Shown here: positions 1 to 6,883 of the stretch, in pieces
Layout of the letters: each line of letters opens with the position of its first letter
Position numbering within the stretch: position 1 is the stretch's first letter
Source of the DNA: UBA9653 sp014859835
Lineage (GTDB): Archaea; Thermoplasmatota; Thermoplasmata; UBA10834
Length of the DNA: 8,052 nucleotides
Assembly: GCA_014859835.1 (NCBI GenBank)
Contig: JACZKW010000036.1
Coordinates: forward strand, 1-8,052
Reading direction: 5' to 3'
Position numbers and translations under genes: made by a program
The notes under the pieces: model-generated
Seen by the model: the letters and a program-made list of their open reading frames with translations, nothing else
The model's database searches: none
What the model was told of the DNA's origin: nothing

Positions 1-569
1 CACCTGACCATCGGGGTGTGTGGCCCGTGTGCCGCCGGGTGCTGCGCACCCTTAGGCGGTGCCTGTGCAGGTACTGCAGGTGGCACGGGTGGCGGCACAT
101 ATGGCTGTCCCGGAGCCTGCGCCTGGACGGTCCCTGGAGCGTAGGGCTGGTAGCCTGTCGGTGCCTGGGCAGCTAGCGCGTCTCCTAGCTTGACATACGT
201 GAGTATGAGCAGGATCGACGGCAACGCGAACCCGAACATTCCGATCAATATCCATACGAGTGTGTCGTTCTTCGCGTCGTGGAACCTTCCCTGGTCTATC
301 GCGTCGAGCACGGTCTTCTTGAGGAACACCGACGCTATGAAACATATCACGAGACCGAAGAAGCCGAAGATGCCCAATGCGAGCTTCCCGGCTCCACCAT
401 CGATAGCGTATAGTGTGATTTCCACGATTGCGATGATGAACCAAATCAGTCCGGCAAGCAGGAACATGATCTGCGCCCACCATGCATATCTCCTTCCCTC
501 GGCGACATCTCGAGGGAGCCACGGTGGCGTGTTTCCTGATGCTAGAATCGTGTTCATTGCGTTACTCAT
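1..569 (-). CDS. Three-helix membrane protein with Pro/Ala/Gln-rich tail, partial (C-terminus beyond left edge)
   Basis: The frame is open from an ATG at 569 to the window edge (189 codons seen, no stop), so it is the 5' part of a gene. The start is supported by a strong Shine-Dalgarno sequence GAGGAGGC at 584-577, 7 nt upstream. The product begins MSNAMNTILASG and has no cleavable signal peptide. Three hydrophobic helices lie at about residues 30-56, 62-83 and 103-126. The loop between helices 2 and 3 is charged (KKTVLDAIDQGRFHDAKND). After helix 3 the chain becomes low complexity, with repeated PYAPG, QAQAPGQPY and VPPPVPPAVPAQAPP-like stretches and then His/Pro-rich sequence. Archaeal membrane proteins of this build often end in a small zinc ribbon after the proline-rich linker, but that part is not in the window. 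I do not recognise a named family and assign no function. It has its own promoter and is not clearly co-transcribed with gldA. Confidence 0.85.
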   Translation of the reverse strand, partial: MSNAMNTILASGNTPPWLPRDVAEGRRYAWWAQIMFLLAGLIWFIIAIVEITLYAIDGGAGKLALGIFGFFGLVICFIASVFLKKTVLDAIDQGRFHDAKNDTLVWILIGMFGFALPSILLILTYVKLGDALAAQAPTGYQPYAPGTVQAQAPGQPYVPPPVPPAVPAQAPPKGAQHPAAHGPHTPMVR

Positions 570-598
570 TTTGAATGCCTCCTCTAATTCATCCCTTC

Positions 599-617
599 TG
601 CCGCCCTGTCAGCGGCA
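599..617 (-). other. Short GC-rich hairpin in the leader upstream of the membrane protein gene
   Basis: TGCCGC (599-604) and GCGGCA (612-617) form a perfect 6-bp stem with a 7-nt loop. It lies at or just after the predicted transcription start of the membrane protein gene and downstream of the gldA stop codon. It has no U-tract on the minus-strand side, so it is not a convincing intrinsic terminator. It could be a 5' leader hairpin or have no role. Confidence 0.3.
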
Positions 618-638
618 TCTGAAGAATCGTGATGGGCG

Positions 639-646
639 TATATTAT
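639..646 (-). promoter_or_regulatory. TATA box for the membrane protein gene
   Basis: The minus strand reads ATAATATA here, preceded by a purine-rich GGGAAAGG stretch that fits an archaeal BRE. A transcription start about 25 nt downstream would fall near 616, giving a leader of roughly 47 nt that carries the GAGGAGGC ribosome binding site. The position is inferred from the motif only. Confidence 0.5.
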
Positions 647-693
647 CCTTTCCCGCCTTGGGAAGCGAGCCAGGCACCACCTTTGTAGAACAG

Positions 694-1785
694 TTACCGG
701 ATGGCTTTCGCCATCCGATCAACTTCGTACATCGCGTCCAAGACCATGCCTGGCGATACATCGAACGGCATGTTCGACATGCTGTCCTTGGGATCGCACG
801 CCTTCTCCGCAGCCTTGGGAAGGTAGCTCATATCTAGCTTGCCCAGGTCTTCGAGCCTCGTCGGCAGTCCGATGGCCATGCACCAGCGCATGACCCTCTC
901 GATCTCCCCCATGGATCTCTTCTCCAGGATCATGTGGACGAGCGTGCCGAAGGCGACGATCTCTCCGTGCTTGCGCGCGAGCCCAGGTACGATAGTCAGA
1001 CCGTTGTGGACAGCATGCGCGGCCGCGCACCCGTCTCCTCCGAACCCGAAACCGCTCTGAAGCTTGATGGCCTCCACGATCGCTTCGACGGCGTCCGTTA
1101 TCTTGCCCGCCTCGACATCCTTCTTCGCCTGGATACCGTGCGTCATGAGCGTCTGGAAGCATCGGAGGTTGACCTCGAGCGCGGCGGTCGTGGCCAGAAC
1201 AGGGGCCTTCTTCAGTCTCTGGGCCTCCGCGTATGCGGGCTTCTCGAATCCGCAGGCGAGCGCATCGCCCATCCCCTGGACCAGGTAACGCGGCGGGGCG
1301 CGGGCGACGACCTCCGTGTCGACCAGGACAAGGACCGGGGCCTGGGACAGGTAAAGGTCCTCGAGGAACTTGTGGTCATCTGAGAATATGACAGCATCGG
1401 CCATCTGATCGGCGTTCGTGGCGCACTGGGTAGGTATTGAGATAACTGGCAGCTGGAGCTTCTCCGAGACGGCCTTGGCGGTGTCCACGGCCTTTCCGCC
1501 GCCGCATCCGATCAATATGTCCGCCTCGAGCTCCTCGACCTTGGCGACCAACTCGTTTATCTTAGCGTAGGTGCACTCGGTGACGGTGTCGTCGTACCCT
1601 GCCAACGGCACGCCGGCCTGCAGAAGACTGGCCTGGATCCTGGCCTTGACCTTGACGAAGCCCGTCCTGCCACCCACGGCGAACGGTTTGGACCCGTGCT
1701 GCTTCACATGTGCGCCCAGCTGGCTGATCACTCCTTGCCCTTGGATGTATCTCGACGGCAGTATGACTTTTCTAGCACCACTCAT
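694..1785 (-). CDS. gldA: Glycerol dehydrogenase (GldA-type, iron-containing alcohol dehydrogenase superfamily)
   Basis: The predicted enzyme oxidises glycerol to dihydroxyacetone with NAD+ in the cytoplasm, using one divalent metal (normally Zn). The 363-residue product matches GldA throughout: LPSRYIQG near the N-terminus, the dinucleotide-binding GCGGGKAVDTAKA (GGGK core at 95-98), and LVDTEVVARAPPRYL. The metal ligands expected from GldA structures are present: Asp174 in GMGDALA, His260 in AAAHAVHNGL and His273 in KHGEIVAFGT. Length equals the usual 360-370. The frame extends to a GTG at 1806, but the Shine-Dalgarno GGAGGTG lies inside that extension, and homologues begin shortly before the P-x-x-YIQG motif, so ATG 1785 is preferred. 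The closest alternative is sn-glycerol-1-phosphate dehydrogenase (EgsA), the archaeal lipid enzyme of the same superfamily. The YIQG and HNGLT signatures favour GldA. It is transcribed divergently from the nuclease pair. Confidence 0.88.
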   Translation of the reverse strand: MSGARKVILPSRYIQGQGVISQLGAHVKQHGSKPFAVGGRTGFVKVKARIQASLLQAGVPLAGYDDTVTECTYAKINELVAKVEELEADILIGCGGGKAVDTAKAVSEKLQLPVISIPTQCATNADQMADAVIFSDDHKFLEDLYLSQAPVLVLVDTEVVARAPPRYLVQGMGDALACGFEKPAYAEAQRLKKAPVLATTAALEVNLRCFQTLMTHGIQAKKDVEAGKITDAVEAIVEAIKLQSGFGFGGDGCAAAHAVHNGLTIVPGLARKHGEIVAFGTLVHMILEKRSMGEIERVMRWCMAIGLPTRLEDLGKLDMSYLPKAAEKACDPKDSMSNMPFDVSPGMVLDAMYEVDRMAKAIR

Positions 1786-1797
1786 GGATGAACACGG

Positions 1798-1804
1798 CAC
1801 CTCC
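1798..1804 (-). promoter_or_regulatory. Shine-Dalgarno site that decides the gldA start
   Basis: The minus strand reads GGAGGTG, 12 nt before ATG 1785. It overlaps the alternative upstream GTG codon (1806-1804), which makes that longer start unlikely. The spacing is slightly long. Confidence 0.45.
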
Positions 1805-1864
1805 ACTAAGCGATAGGTGTGGAAGCGTCACCATGACTTACGCCGTATTCAAGCTTGCGCCAGT

Positions 1865-1892
1865 GAAGATGTCCATATGTACGGATATCTTC
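1865..1892. promoter_or_regulatory. 28-bp imperfect palindrome in the divergent intergenic region, candidate operator
   Basis: Arms GAAGATGTCC (1865-1874) and GGATATCTTC (1883-1892) are inverted copies differing at one position, separated by ATATGTAC. Compared with its own reverse complement over all 28 bp, every mismatch is a transition. The site is 18 bp upstream of the TATA box at 1911-1918 and about 80 bp upstream of the gldA start. That is a placement typical of a dimeric regulator site serving one or both divergent transcripts. The regulator is unknown and no regulator gene is visible nearby. Confidence 0.4.
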
Positions 1893-1910
1893 GATTCTAC
1901 CCCACAAAGT

Positions 1911-1918
1911 AATAAATA
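1911..1918 (+). promoter_or_regulatory. TATA box for the nuclease pair
   Basis: AATAAATA sits in the most AT-rich part of the divergent intergenic region. A start of transcription about 25 nt downstream would be near 1940, just before the candidate start codons of the first nuclease gene. It is assigned by motif and position only. The complementary strand (TATTTATT) could in principle also serve gldA, but would leave a leader of over 100 nt. Confidence 0.5.
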
Positions 1919-1973
1919 GACTTTCGAGGATAGTTCCGACCAGAAAATAGCGTTGCGGACTAATCGTTCAGCG

Positions 1974-2783
1974 ATGCTGGACAGTGAATTAATGAAATAC
2001 GAAGACTATAAAGACATATATTTTAAGCTCAGAAACCCGAACGACATAGACCACCTGGCCGAGAGCATGAAACTCGACCGGGAGTTACTGCTGGTGATAT
2101 ACTCCCAGCGGACCGTTCGGGATGCTACCAGAAGATTCTACATCGTCAAGAAGGATATCAAGAAGCTCGCGAAGGAATGGAGAGCGGGCGTATCCATAGC
2201 CAAACTCGCCAGGAGGATCAACTTCCCGCCGGTGCTGCTGGGGCTCATGCTCGCACCGGAGATAAGGCTGACAAGGAAGCTGTACTGGAAGTACATCCGG
2301 GATCTGGATACCTGCCATGACAAGCGACTCAAGAAAGAGCTGATGCAGGTCGCTGAAGAGGACATCATATACTCCCCGAAGGGTACCCAGGTACAGAACG
2401 AGAGGGGACTGTGGGGAGAGAAGTTGCTCCAGGACTGGCTGGACAAGAGGGGCATCAAGTACCGCACCGAGGTGGAGCTGAGGAAAACCCACACGAAGAC
2501 CCCTGACTGCCTCCTGGACAAGCCCATCCAGATAGATGGCACAAAGATCTACTGGATAGAGTCCAAGGCGTCCTTCGGAGACGAGATAGAACTGAAGAAG
2601 AATGTCAGGAGGCAGCTCCAGCCGTACACCGAGATGTTCGGGACGGGGGCTGTCGTGTACTGGTTCGGATACATCGAAGGTATAGAACCGCCAGAGGGAA
2701 TCACTCTACTAGACGGGTCGCATTTTGAAGAATGTGGTGATGCCCGGGAAGTCGAAGCACCTGGAAAGATTATTGACCAATGA
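1974..2783 (+). CDS. CDIN1/C15orf41-like nuclease (TPD-motif protein, PD-(D/E)XK superfamily)
   Basis: This is the archaeal counterpart of human CDIN1 (C15orf41), the partner of codanin-1 mutated in congenital dyserythropoietic anaemia type I. That family was predicted to be an archaeal Holliday-junction-resolvase-like nuclease with N-terminal helix-turn-helix regions. In the 269-residue product, residues 1-140 are helical and basic (for example SIAKLARRINFPPVLLGLML near 74-93), consistent with DNA-binding HTH units. The catalytic domain follows, with Glu149 in GLWGEKLL, the TPD motif at 176-178, and IESKASFGDE at 195-204 giving the E-x-K pair Glu196/Lys198. The human protein carries almost the same IESKASFGDE string. 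The start is uncertain: the frame opens at TTG 1953, with ATG at 1974 and ATG at 1992. None has a clear ribosome binding site, and alignment with the human N-terminus would also allow 1992. It overlaps the next gene by ATGA, implying translational coupling. Nuclease activity is inferred. Confidence 0.85.
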   Translation: MLDSELMKYEDYKDIYFKLRNPNDIDHLAESMKLDRELLLVIYSQRTVRDATRRFYIVKKDIKKLAKEWRAGVSIAKLARRINFPPVLLGLMLAPEIRLTRKLYWKYIRDLDTCHDKRLKKELMQVAEEDIIYSPKGTQVQNERGLWGEKLLQDWLDKRGIKYRTEVELRKTHTKTPDCLLDKPIQIDGTKIYWIESKASFGDEIELKKNVRRQLQPYTEMFGTGAVVYWFGYIEGIEPPEGITLLDGSHFEECGDAREVEAPGKIIDQ

Positions 2784-3805
2784 CAGGCATAATCGACAGC
2801 ATGGCCATGACCACCCCTGACCAGGGCAAGTACATCTCGGCCGGAGACCTGGAGAAGTTCAGCTATTGCCCTCTCAGCTGGTGGTTGAGCAAGGAGCACG
2901 ACCCCAGCAACGACGCGCTCAAGAAAGGCATCACGCAGCACGAGGAGCTGGGCCAATCACTCTGGAAGATCGATGTTGGCGAGAAAACCGCCAAGGAATC
3001 TGAGAGGATGGTCTTCTGGTACGCCGTCGTCGCGACGCTGATAGCCATCACCGGCCTGGGGCTGTTGCCGTTCGATGAGGCCGTATCCATCAGCGAGATC
3101 ATGGGTGTGGTCGCACTCATCTGGATCCTTGCAGCATCATTCTTCCTGTTCAAGGCGTCGCGGTCCACGATGCAGAGCAAGCTGGTCGACTACGAGAAGA
3201 TAATCCTGGTGTTCGCGATCGTCGCAGTGGTGATCGCACTGAATGCAGTGGCGTTCATACAGAGCAGCCGGGAGATGGCGCAGATACTGGAACTGGTGGC
3301 GATCATCTGGTTGATAGGCGCATCCTACTTCCTTTACAGGTCCCTGGTATCGACCAATATCGTCAGCACTCTCAGGGACGAGTTCAGGGTCAAGGGGAAG
3401 ATCGAATACATCGATGTGGACAACTCGAAGGTGTTCAGATCCGAGAGGTACGGACTGTCCGGAAGACCGGATTACATAATCAAGCTCGCAGGCCATTTGA
3501 TACCGGTCGAGGAGAAGAAAGGTAGGACACCCAGAGGTCCCCTGTTCTCCCATGTGCTCCAGATCGTCGCCTACTGCCTCCTGATAGAGGAGACGGAGAA
3601 GAAGGCGCCACCTTACGGGTTGCTGAAGTATCCCGAGCGCGAGGACGAGATCGAGTACAACGAGGATCAGAAGAACCTGCTCGTGCAGAAGCTCGGAGAG
3701 ATGAGACAGATAATGAAGACCGGCGAGGCACACAGGAACCACAACAGGCCTGGCAAGTGCACGAACTGCTCCAGAAGGGATGTCTGCACCGAGAAGCTCA
3801 CCTAG
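2780..3805 (+). CDS. Membrane-anchored Cas4/RecB-like Fe-S nuclease
   Basis: The 341-residue product has the Cas4/Dna2-type PD-(D/E)XK plan. Cys30 in FSYCPLSWW and a C-terminal Cys327-x2-Cys330-x5-Cys336 would hold a [4Fe-4S] cluster. The expected active-site residues are His54 in ITQHEELG, Asp231 in SGRPDYII, Glu244-x-Lys246 in PVEEKKG, and the Q-x3-Y motif Gln261/Tyr265. Between His54 and Asp231 lie four hydrophobic helices at about 78-97, 105-125, 139-160 and 167-187, which ordinary Cas4 lacks. An even number of helices leaves both halves of the nuclease on the same, presumably cytoplasmic, face. Helices 2 and 4 are alike (VALIWILAASFFLF, VAIIWLIGASYFLY; offset 62 residues). The start is the ATG overlapping the upstream stop (ATGA). 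Family members act as DNA exonucleases or endonucleases, in Cas4's case during CRISPR spacer processing. With no cas1, cas2 or array here, a CRISPR role is unsupported. It converges on glmS with 13 bp between stop codons. Confidence 0.82.
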   Translation: MTGIIDSMAMTTPDQGKYISAGDLEKFSYCPLSWWLSKEHDPSNDALKKGITQHEELGQSLWKIDVGEKTAKESERMVFWYAVVATLIAITGLGLLPFDEAVSISEIMGVVALIWILAASFFLFKASRSTMQSKLVDYEKIILVFAIVAVVIALNAVAFIQSSREMAQILELVAIIWLIGASYFLYRSLVSTNIVSTLRDEFRVKGKIEYIDVDNSKVFRSERYGLSGRPDYIIKLAGHLIPVEEKKGRTPRGPLFSHVLQIVAYCLLIEETEKKAPPYGLLKYPEREDEIEYNEDQKNLLVQKLGEMRQIMKTGEAHRNHNRPGKCTNCSRRDVCTEKLT

Positions 3806-3818
3806 AGACGAACTTCCT

Positions 3819-5609
3819 TCACTCGACCGTGACCGTCTTCGCTATGTTCCTGGGCTTGTCTATCGCACAGCCGCGCTCTTTTGCGAGATAATACGACCAG
3901 AGCTGCAGAGCCACGACGATCGGCACCGGAGAGAACAATGGCGGTATCTCGCGTATGTAGATCACATCGTCCGCGAACTTCTGCAGATCGGTATCGCCCT
4001 CGTACCCTATGGCGATCACCGGACTGCCCCTGGCAGATACCTCGCTTATGTTCGCGAGCATCTTTTCGTAAGTGTGGTCTTTAGCGGCGATCGCGACCAC
4101 AGGGGAATCCTTGGTCAATAGGGCCAACGGTCCGTGCTTGAGTTCGCCCGCGGGGAACCCCTCACCGTGGATGTACGATATCTCCTTCGTCTTGAGCGCA
4201 CCCTCCATCGCGATCGGGTAATTGATGTTCCTACCGATGAAGAACATGTCCCTAGCTGAAGCGTACTTCTTCGCGAGCTCCTCAATCTCAGGCGATTTGT
4301 TAAGCACATCCTGGACGGCTCTCGGAAGGTTCCTCAGTTGGCCGATCACGGACCGCTTCGCAAGCGCGCTGAGGGTCCTGTTCTGAGTGCCCAGGTCCAT
4401 CGCGAGTATGTACAACGCAATCAGCTGGGTGACGAACGTCTTCGTGGCAGCGACACCTATCTCCGGACCTGCCCGCGTGTATATCACGTGGTCAACCTCA
4501 CGAGTGATCGCCGAACCCATCACGTTCGCGATAGCGATCGTCTTGTTGCCCCTCTTCCTGGCTTCTCTGGCCGCGGCGAGCGTATCGGATGTCTCGCCGC
4601 TCTGCGTGATCAACACGATGAGCGGGTTCTCACGTGAGACTGGAGAATATCTGTACTCGGACGATATCTGAAGGGTCGTAGGTATCTTGGACAGCTCCTC
4701 TATGATGTACTTCCCCACGAGCCCCGCGTGATACGATGTCCCGCAGGCCACGATCTTGACGCGGGAGTACGGAGTGCCCTGGAAGAATGGCTCCGTGTCT
4801 AGCGATTCAATCCTGCCCAACAACGAATCGTGTATGGCAGTCGGCTGCTCGAATATCTCCTTGAGCATGAAATGAGGATATCCGGCCTTCTCAGCATCAT
4901 CGAGGTTCCACATGATCTTCTGAGCGGTCTTCGGAACGACATTCCCGGAGGCGTCGAACACGGTCACACTGGCCTTCGTGACTTTGACGACCTCCGCGTC
5001 CTCGAGGTAGACCATCCTGTTGGTGTACTTCAGGAGTGCGGTGACATCGCTCGCGATGAAGTTCTCACCGTCGCCCAGGCCTACGACCAGTGGACTCTCG
5101 CGTCTGGTCACGACTATCTCATCCCGACCCTCCGCGACTACTGCGAACGCATATGTGCCTTCGATCCTCGAGACAGCTTTCATGACCGCTTGGACGAGGT
5201 CCCCTTTGTACTCGGACTCGACCAGGTGGGCGAACACTTCGCTGTCCGTATCGGACGTGAAAGTGTGACCATCCCTGGTCATCGATTCCCTGAGCTCCAT
5301 GAAATTGCTGATGATGCCGTTGTGAACGACCGCGATCTTGCCAGCGCAATCCGCGAGCGGATGCGCATTCACCGTGGTCGGCTTCCCCTGGGTGGCCCAA
5401 CGCGTATGTGCGATGCCGATCGAGCCCTGCATGCGGGGCATCTTGCCCTCGAGCACCGCGATCTCACCCTCGCTCTTGAAGATCTGGAGACTCGCACCGA
5501 CGACCGCGAGACCCGAGGAGTCGTATCCTCGGTATTCCAGTCGCTTCAGACTATCGAGCAGGAGAGGCTGTGCCTCGCGTGAGCCGACATAACCTACGAT
5601 GCCACACAT
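3819..5609 (-). CDS. glmS: Glutamine--fructose-6-phosphate aminotransferase (isomerizing)
   Basis: GlmS converts fructose-6-phosphate and glutamine to glucosamine-6-phosphate and glutamate, the entry step to UDP-GlcNAc. The 596-residue protein has the normal length and domain order. The class II glutaminase domain starts at Met1-Cys2 (catalytic Cys2 after Met removal, MCGIVGYVG), with HTRWAT at 68-73, NGIISNF at 97-103 and SDTDSEV at 119-125. Two SIS sugar-isomerase domains follow: CGTSYHAG at 289-296 and TQSGETSDT at 335-343 in the first, then KEISYIHGEGFPAGELKHGP with Glu476 and His492, and the C-terminal NIAKTVTVE with Lys591. These correspond to the catalytic Glu, His and Lys of the E. 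coli isomerase domain. The ribosome binding site GAGGAC (5624-5619) overlaps the stop codon of the upstream GlmU-like gene, so the two are one transcript and possibly translationally coupled. No glmS riboswitch is expected or seen in this archaeal setting. Confidence 0.97.
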   Translation of the reverse strand: MCGIVGYVGSREAQPLLLDSLKRLEYRGYDSSGLAVVGASLQIFKSEGEIAVLEGKMPRMQGSIGIAHTRWATQGKPTTVNAHPLADCAGKIAVVHNGIISNFMELRESMTRDGHTFTSDTDSEVFAHLVESEYKGDLVQAVMKAVSRIEGTYAFAVVAEGRDEIVVTRRESPLVVGLGDGENFIASDVTALLKYTNRMVYLEDAEVVKVTKASVTVFDASGNVVPKTAQKIMWNLDDAEKAGYPHFMLKEIFEQPTAIHDSLLGRIESLDTEPFFQGTPYSRVKIVACGTSYHAGLVGKYIIEELSKIPTTLQISSEYRYSPVSRENPLIVLITQSGETSDTLAAAREARKRGNKTIAIANVMGSAITREVDHVIYTRAGPEIGVAATKTFVTQLIALYILAMDLGTQNRTLSALAKRSVIGQLRNLPRAVQDVLNKSPEIEELAKKYASARDMFFIGRNINYPIAMEGALKTKEISYIHGEGFPAGELKHGPLALLTKDSPVVAIAAKDHTYEKMLANISEVSARGSPVIAIGYEGDTDLQKFADDVIYIREIPPLFSPVPIVVALQLWSYYLAKERGCAIDKPRNIAKTVTVE

Positions 5610-5623
5610 TGATACAACGTCCT

Positions 5624-6814
5624 CTATATCACGAGCGCCCTGTTCGGAAGATTCCGCATGATCTTCGCGCCGCTCGATACCTTACATCCTGCTCCGACGA
5701 TCGTTCCAGGCTCGACGACGACGCCGGTCCCGAACGATGTGTCCTCGCCCACGATGGCCCCCATGTGAGGCACCTTGTAGAACTCATCGGATATGTTCAC
5801 ATACGACTCCGCCCCGGGAGCCATGAGATGCGATTGTGACTTCACACCGTAGCCAAAGACGCAATGGGACAGGTATGAATGAGCACCGATGCTGCAGTTG
5901 CTCATGACCACGCTGTTCTTGATCATCGTGAAAGGCTCGACCAACACGCTGTTGCCGATGCTCGTCGATGGGAAGATGGTCACATTGGGACCGATCTCGC
6001 ACCCGTCGCCTATCAGCACTGGACCGTATATCGTGGTCCCCGATCTGATGACGGTCTCCTCACCAATGCCGACAGGCCCGTTGATCTGCACCTGCGGTTC
6101 TATCTTGCCAGATGTGCCCATCTTGAGGTTCTCGAGACCAGCCGAGTTCAGCTCCAGCAGATCCCACGGATACACCGCATCGATCCATAGCCCGCTCGAG
6201 AACACCGGAGTCACCTTGTGTTCCTTCAGGCTCGCGTTCACTGCATTGCTGAGCCCATATTCTCCGGCAGAGATGCATTCATCTATGTGCTTGAATATCG
6301 AATCGTTCAGGCAATACACGCCCGTCAAGACCATGTTGGATATCAGCTCGACCGGCTTCTCGACCACATCGCGTATGCCACCCTTCTCGATGGTCACCAC
6401 ACCATACTTGGAGGGGTTCTCGCTCTCCGCCACGAGCGCACTCATGCATGTGCCCGCATTCAGAAGATCATGTATCGATTGCTTGTCCACTATGTTATCG
6501 CCTGGCAGGACCATGAACTCCCCGGACAGACGGTCCCTGGCACAAGAAAGCGCGTGCGCGTTCCCCAGCTGCTTCTCTTGGACCACATAGTCGATGGTCG
6601 CGCCGAACTTCTTCCCGTCCTCGAAATGGGACATTATGCGCTCCTTGCGGTAGCCAACCACCATCGCGATGTCTCTCACATCGTTCTTCACGAGCGCTTC
6701 CACGACGTACTCGAGGATCGGTTTGTTCGCGATCGGGATCATCACTTTCGGCTCGGACACGGTCAACGGCCTGAGCCTCATGCCCTCGCCAGCAGCCAGG
6801 ATGACAGCCTTCAT
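5624..6814 (-). CDS. glmU: Archaeal bifunctional sugar-1-phosphate nucleotidylyltransferase/acetyltransferase (GlmU-like)
   Basis: The protein (396 residues) is predicted to acetylate glucosamine-1-phosphate and transfer UMP to GlcNAc-1-phosphate, completing UDP-GlcNAc synthesis. Residues 1-230 form a nucleotidyltransferase domain: MKAVILAAGEGMRLRPLT with the G-x-G-x-R-L phosphate-binding loop, Lys23, QLGNAHAL at 82-89, the metal-binding PGDN at 104-107, EKP at 152-154 and DAVYPWDLL at 212-220. Residues about 240-390 are a left-handed beta-helix of hexapeptide repeats (INGPVGIGEETVI, IYGPVLIGDGCEIGPNVTI, VVEPGTIVGAGCKV), as in acetyltransferases. The family resembles Sulfolobus ST0452 and Methanocaldococcus MJ1101, shorter than bacterial GlmU (about 456). 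Sugar and nucleotide preference cannot be read from the sequence, and a dTDP- or UDP-glucose role is the main alternative. The neighbouring glmS supports the GlcNAc role. Start ATG 6814 has GGTGGAG at 6826-6820, 5 nt upstream. Confidence 0.9.
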   Translation of the reverse strand: MKAVILAAGEGMRLRPLTVSEPKVMIPIANKPILEYVVEALVKNDVRDIAMVVGYRKERIMSHFEDGKKFGATIDYVVQEKQLGNAHALSCARDRLSGEFMVLPGDNIVDKQSIHDLLNAGTCMSALVAESENPSKYGVVTIEKGGIRDVVEKPVELISNMVLTGVYCLNDSIFKHIDECISAGEYGLSNAVNASLKEHKVTPVFSSGLWIDAVYPWDLLELNSAGLENLKMGTSGKIEPQVQINGPVGIGEETVIRSGTTIYGPVLIGDGCEIGPNVTIFPSTSIGNSVLVEPFTMIKNSVVMSNCSIGAHSYLSHCVFGYGVKSQSHLMAPGAESYVNISDEFYKVPHMGAIVGEDTSFGTGVVVEPGTIVGAGCKVSSGAKIMRNLPNRALVI

Positions 6815-6851
6815 CAGAACTCCACCAGAGGAGAAGCTACACTATTGTCTC

Positions 6852-6859
6852 CATTTAAG
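6852..6859 (-). promoter_or_regulatory. TATA box for the glmU-like/glmS operon
   Basis: The minus strand reads CTTAAATG, preceded by AAAACG. A transcript start about 25 nt downstream would fall near 6830, just before the GGTGGAG ribosome binding site of the GlmU-like gene. This suggests that the operon can be transcribed independently of the small upstream gene. Motif-based only. Confidence 0.45.
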
Positions 6860-6883
6860 CGTTTTGTCCCCTAATCGAGGAGC

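Noticed and set aside
52..837. Open frames at 52-522 (minus) and 190-837 (plus) covering the left edge
   Set aside because: Both overlap the minus-strand membrane protein frame (569 to 1), which has a strong ribosome binding site and coherent hydrophobic helices. The other two give Arg/His-rich or compositionally odd sequence without recognisable features.
3137..3742. Long minus-strand open frame of 201 codons opposite the Cas4-like gene
   Set aside because: The plus-strand frame carries all Cas4-type motifs. The opposite frame has no motif and is a codon-bias shadow.
2780..3805. Reading the Cas4-like gene as part of a CRISPR-Cas locus
   Set aside because: No cas1, cas2, effector genes or repeat-spacer array are present in the window. 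Its operon partner is a CDIN1-like nuclease.
4830..5582. Plus-strand open frame of 250 codons opposite glmS
   Set aside because: It lies fully within glmS, whose identity is certain, and its translation shows no family features.
5889..6590. Plus-strand open frame of 233 codons opposite the GlmU-like gene
   Set aside because: The minus-strand frame is a clear nucleotidyltransferase/beta-helix protein. The opposite reading is Ser/Pro-rich and featureless.
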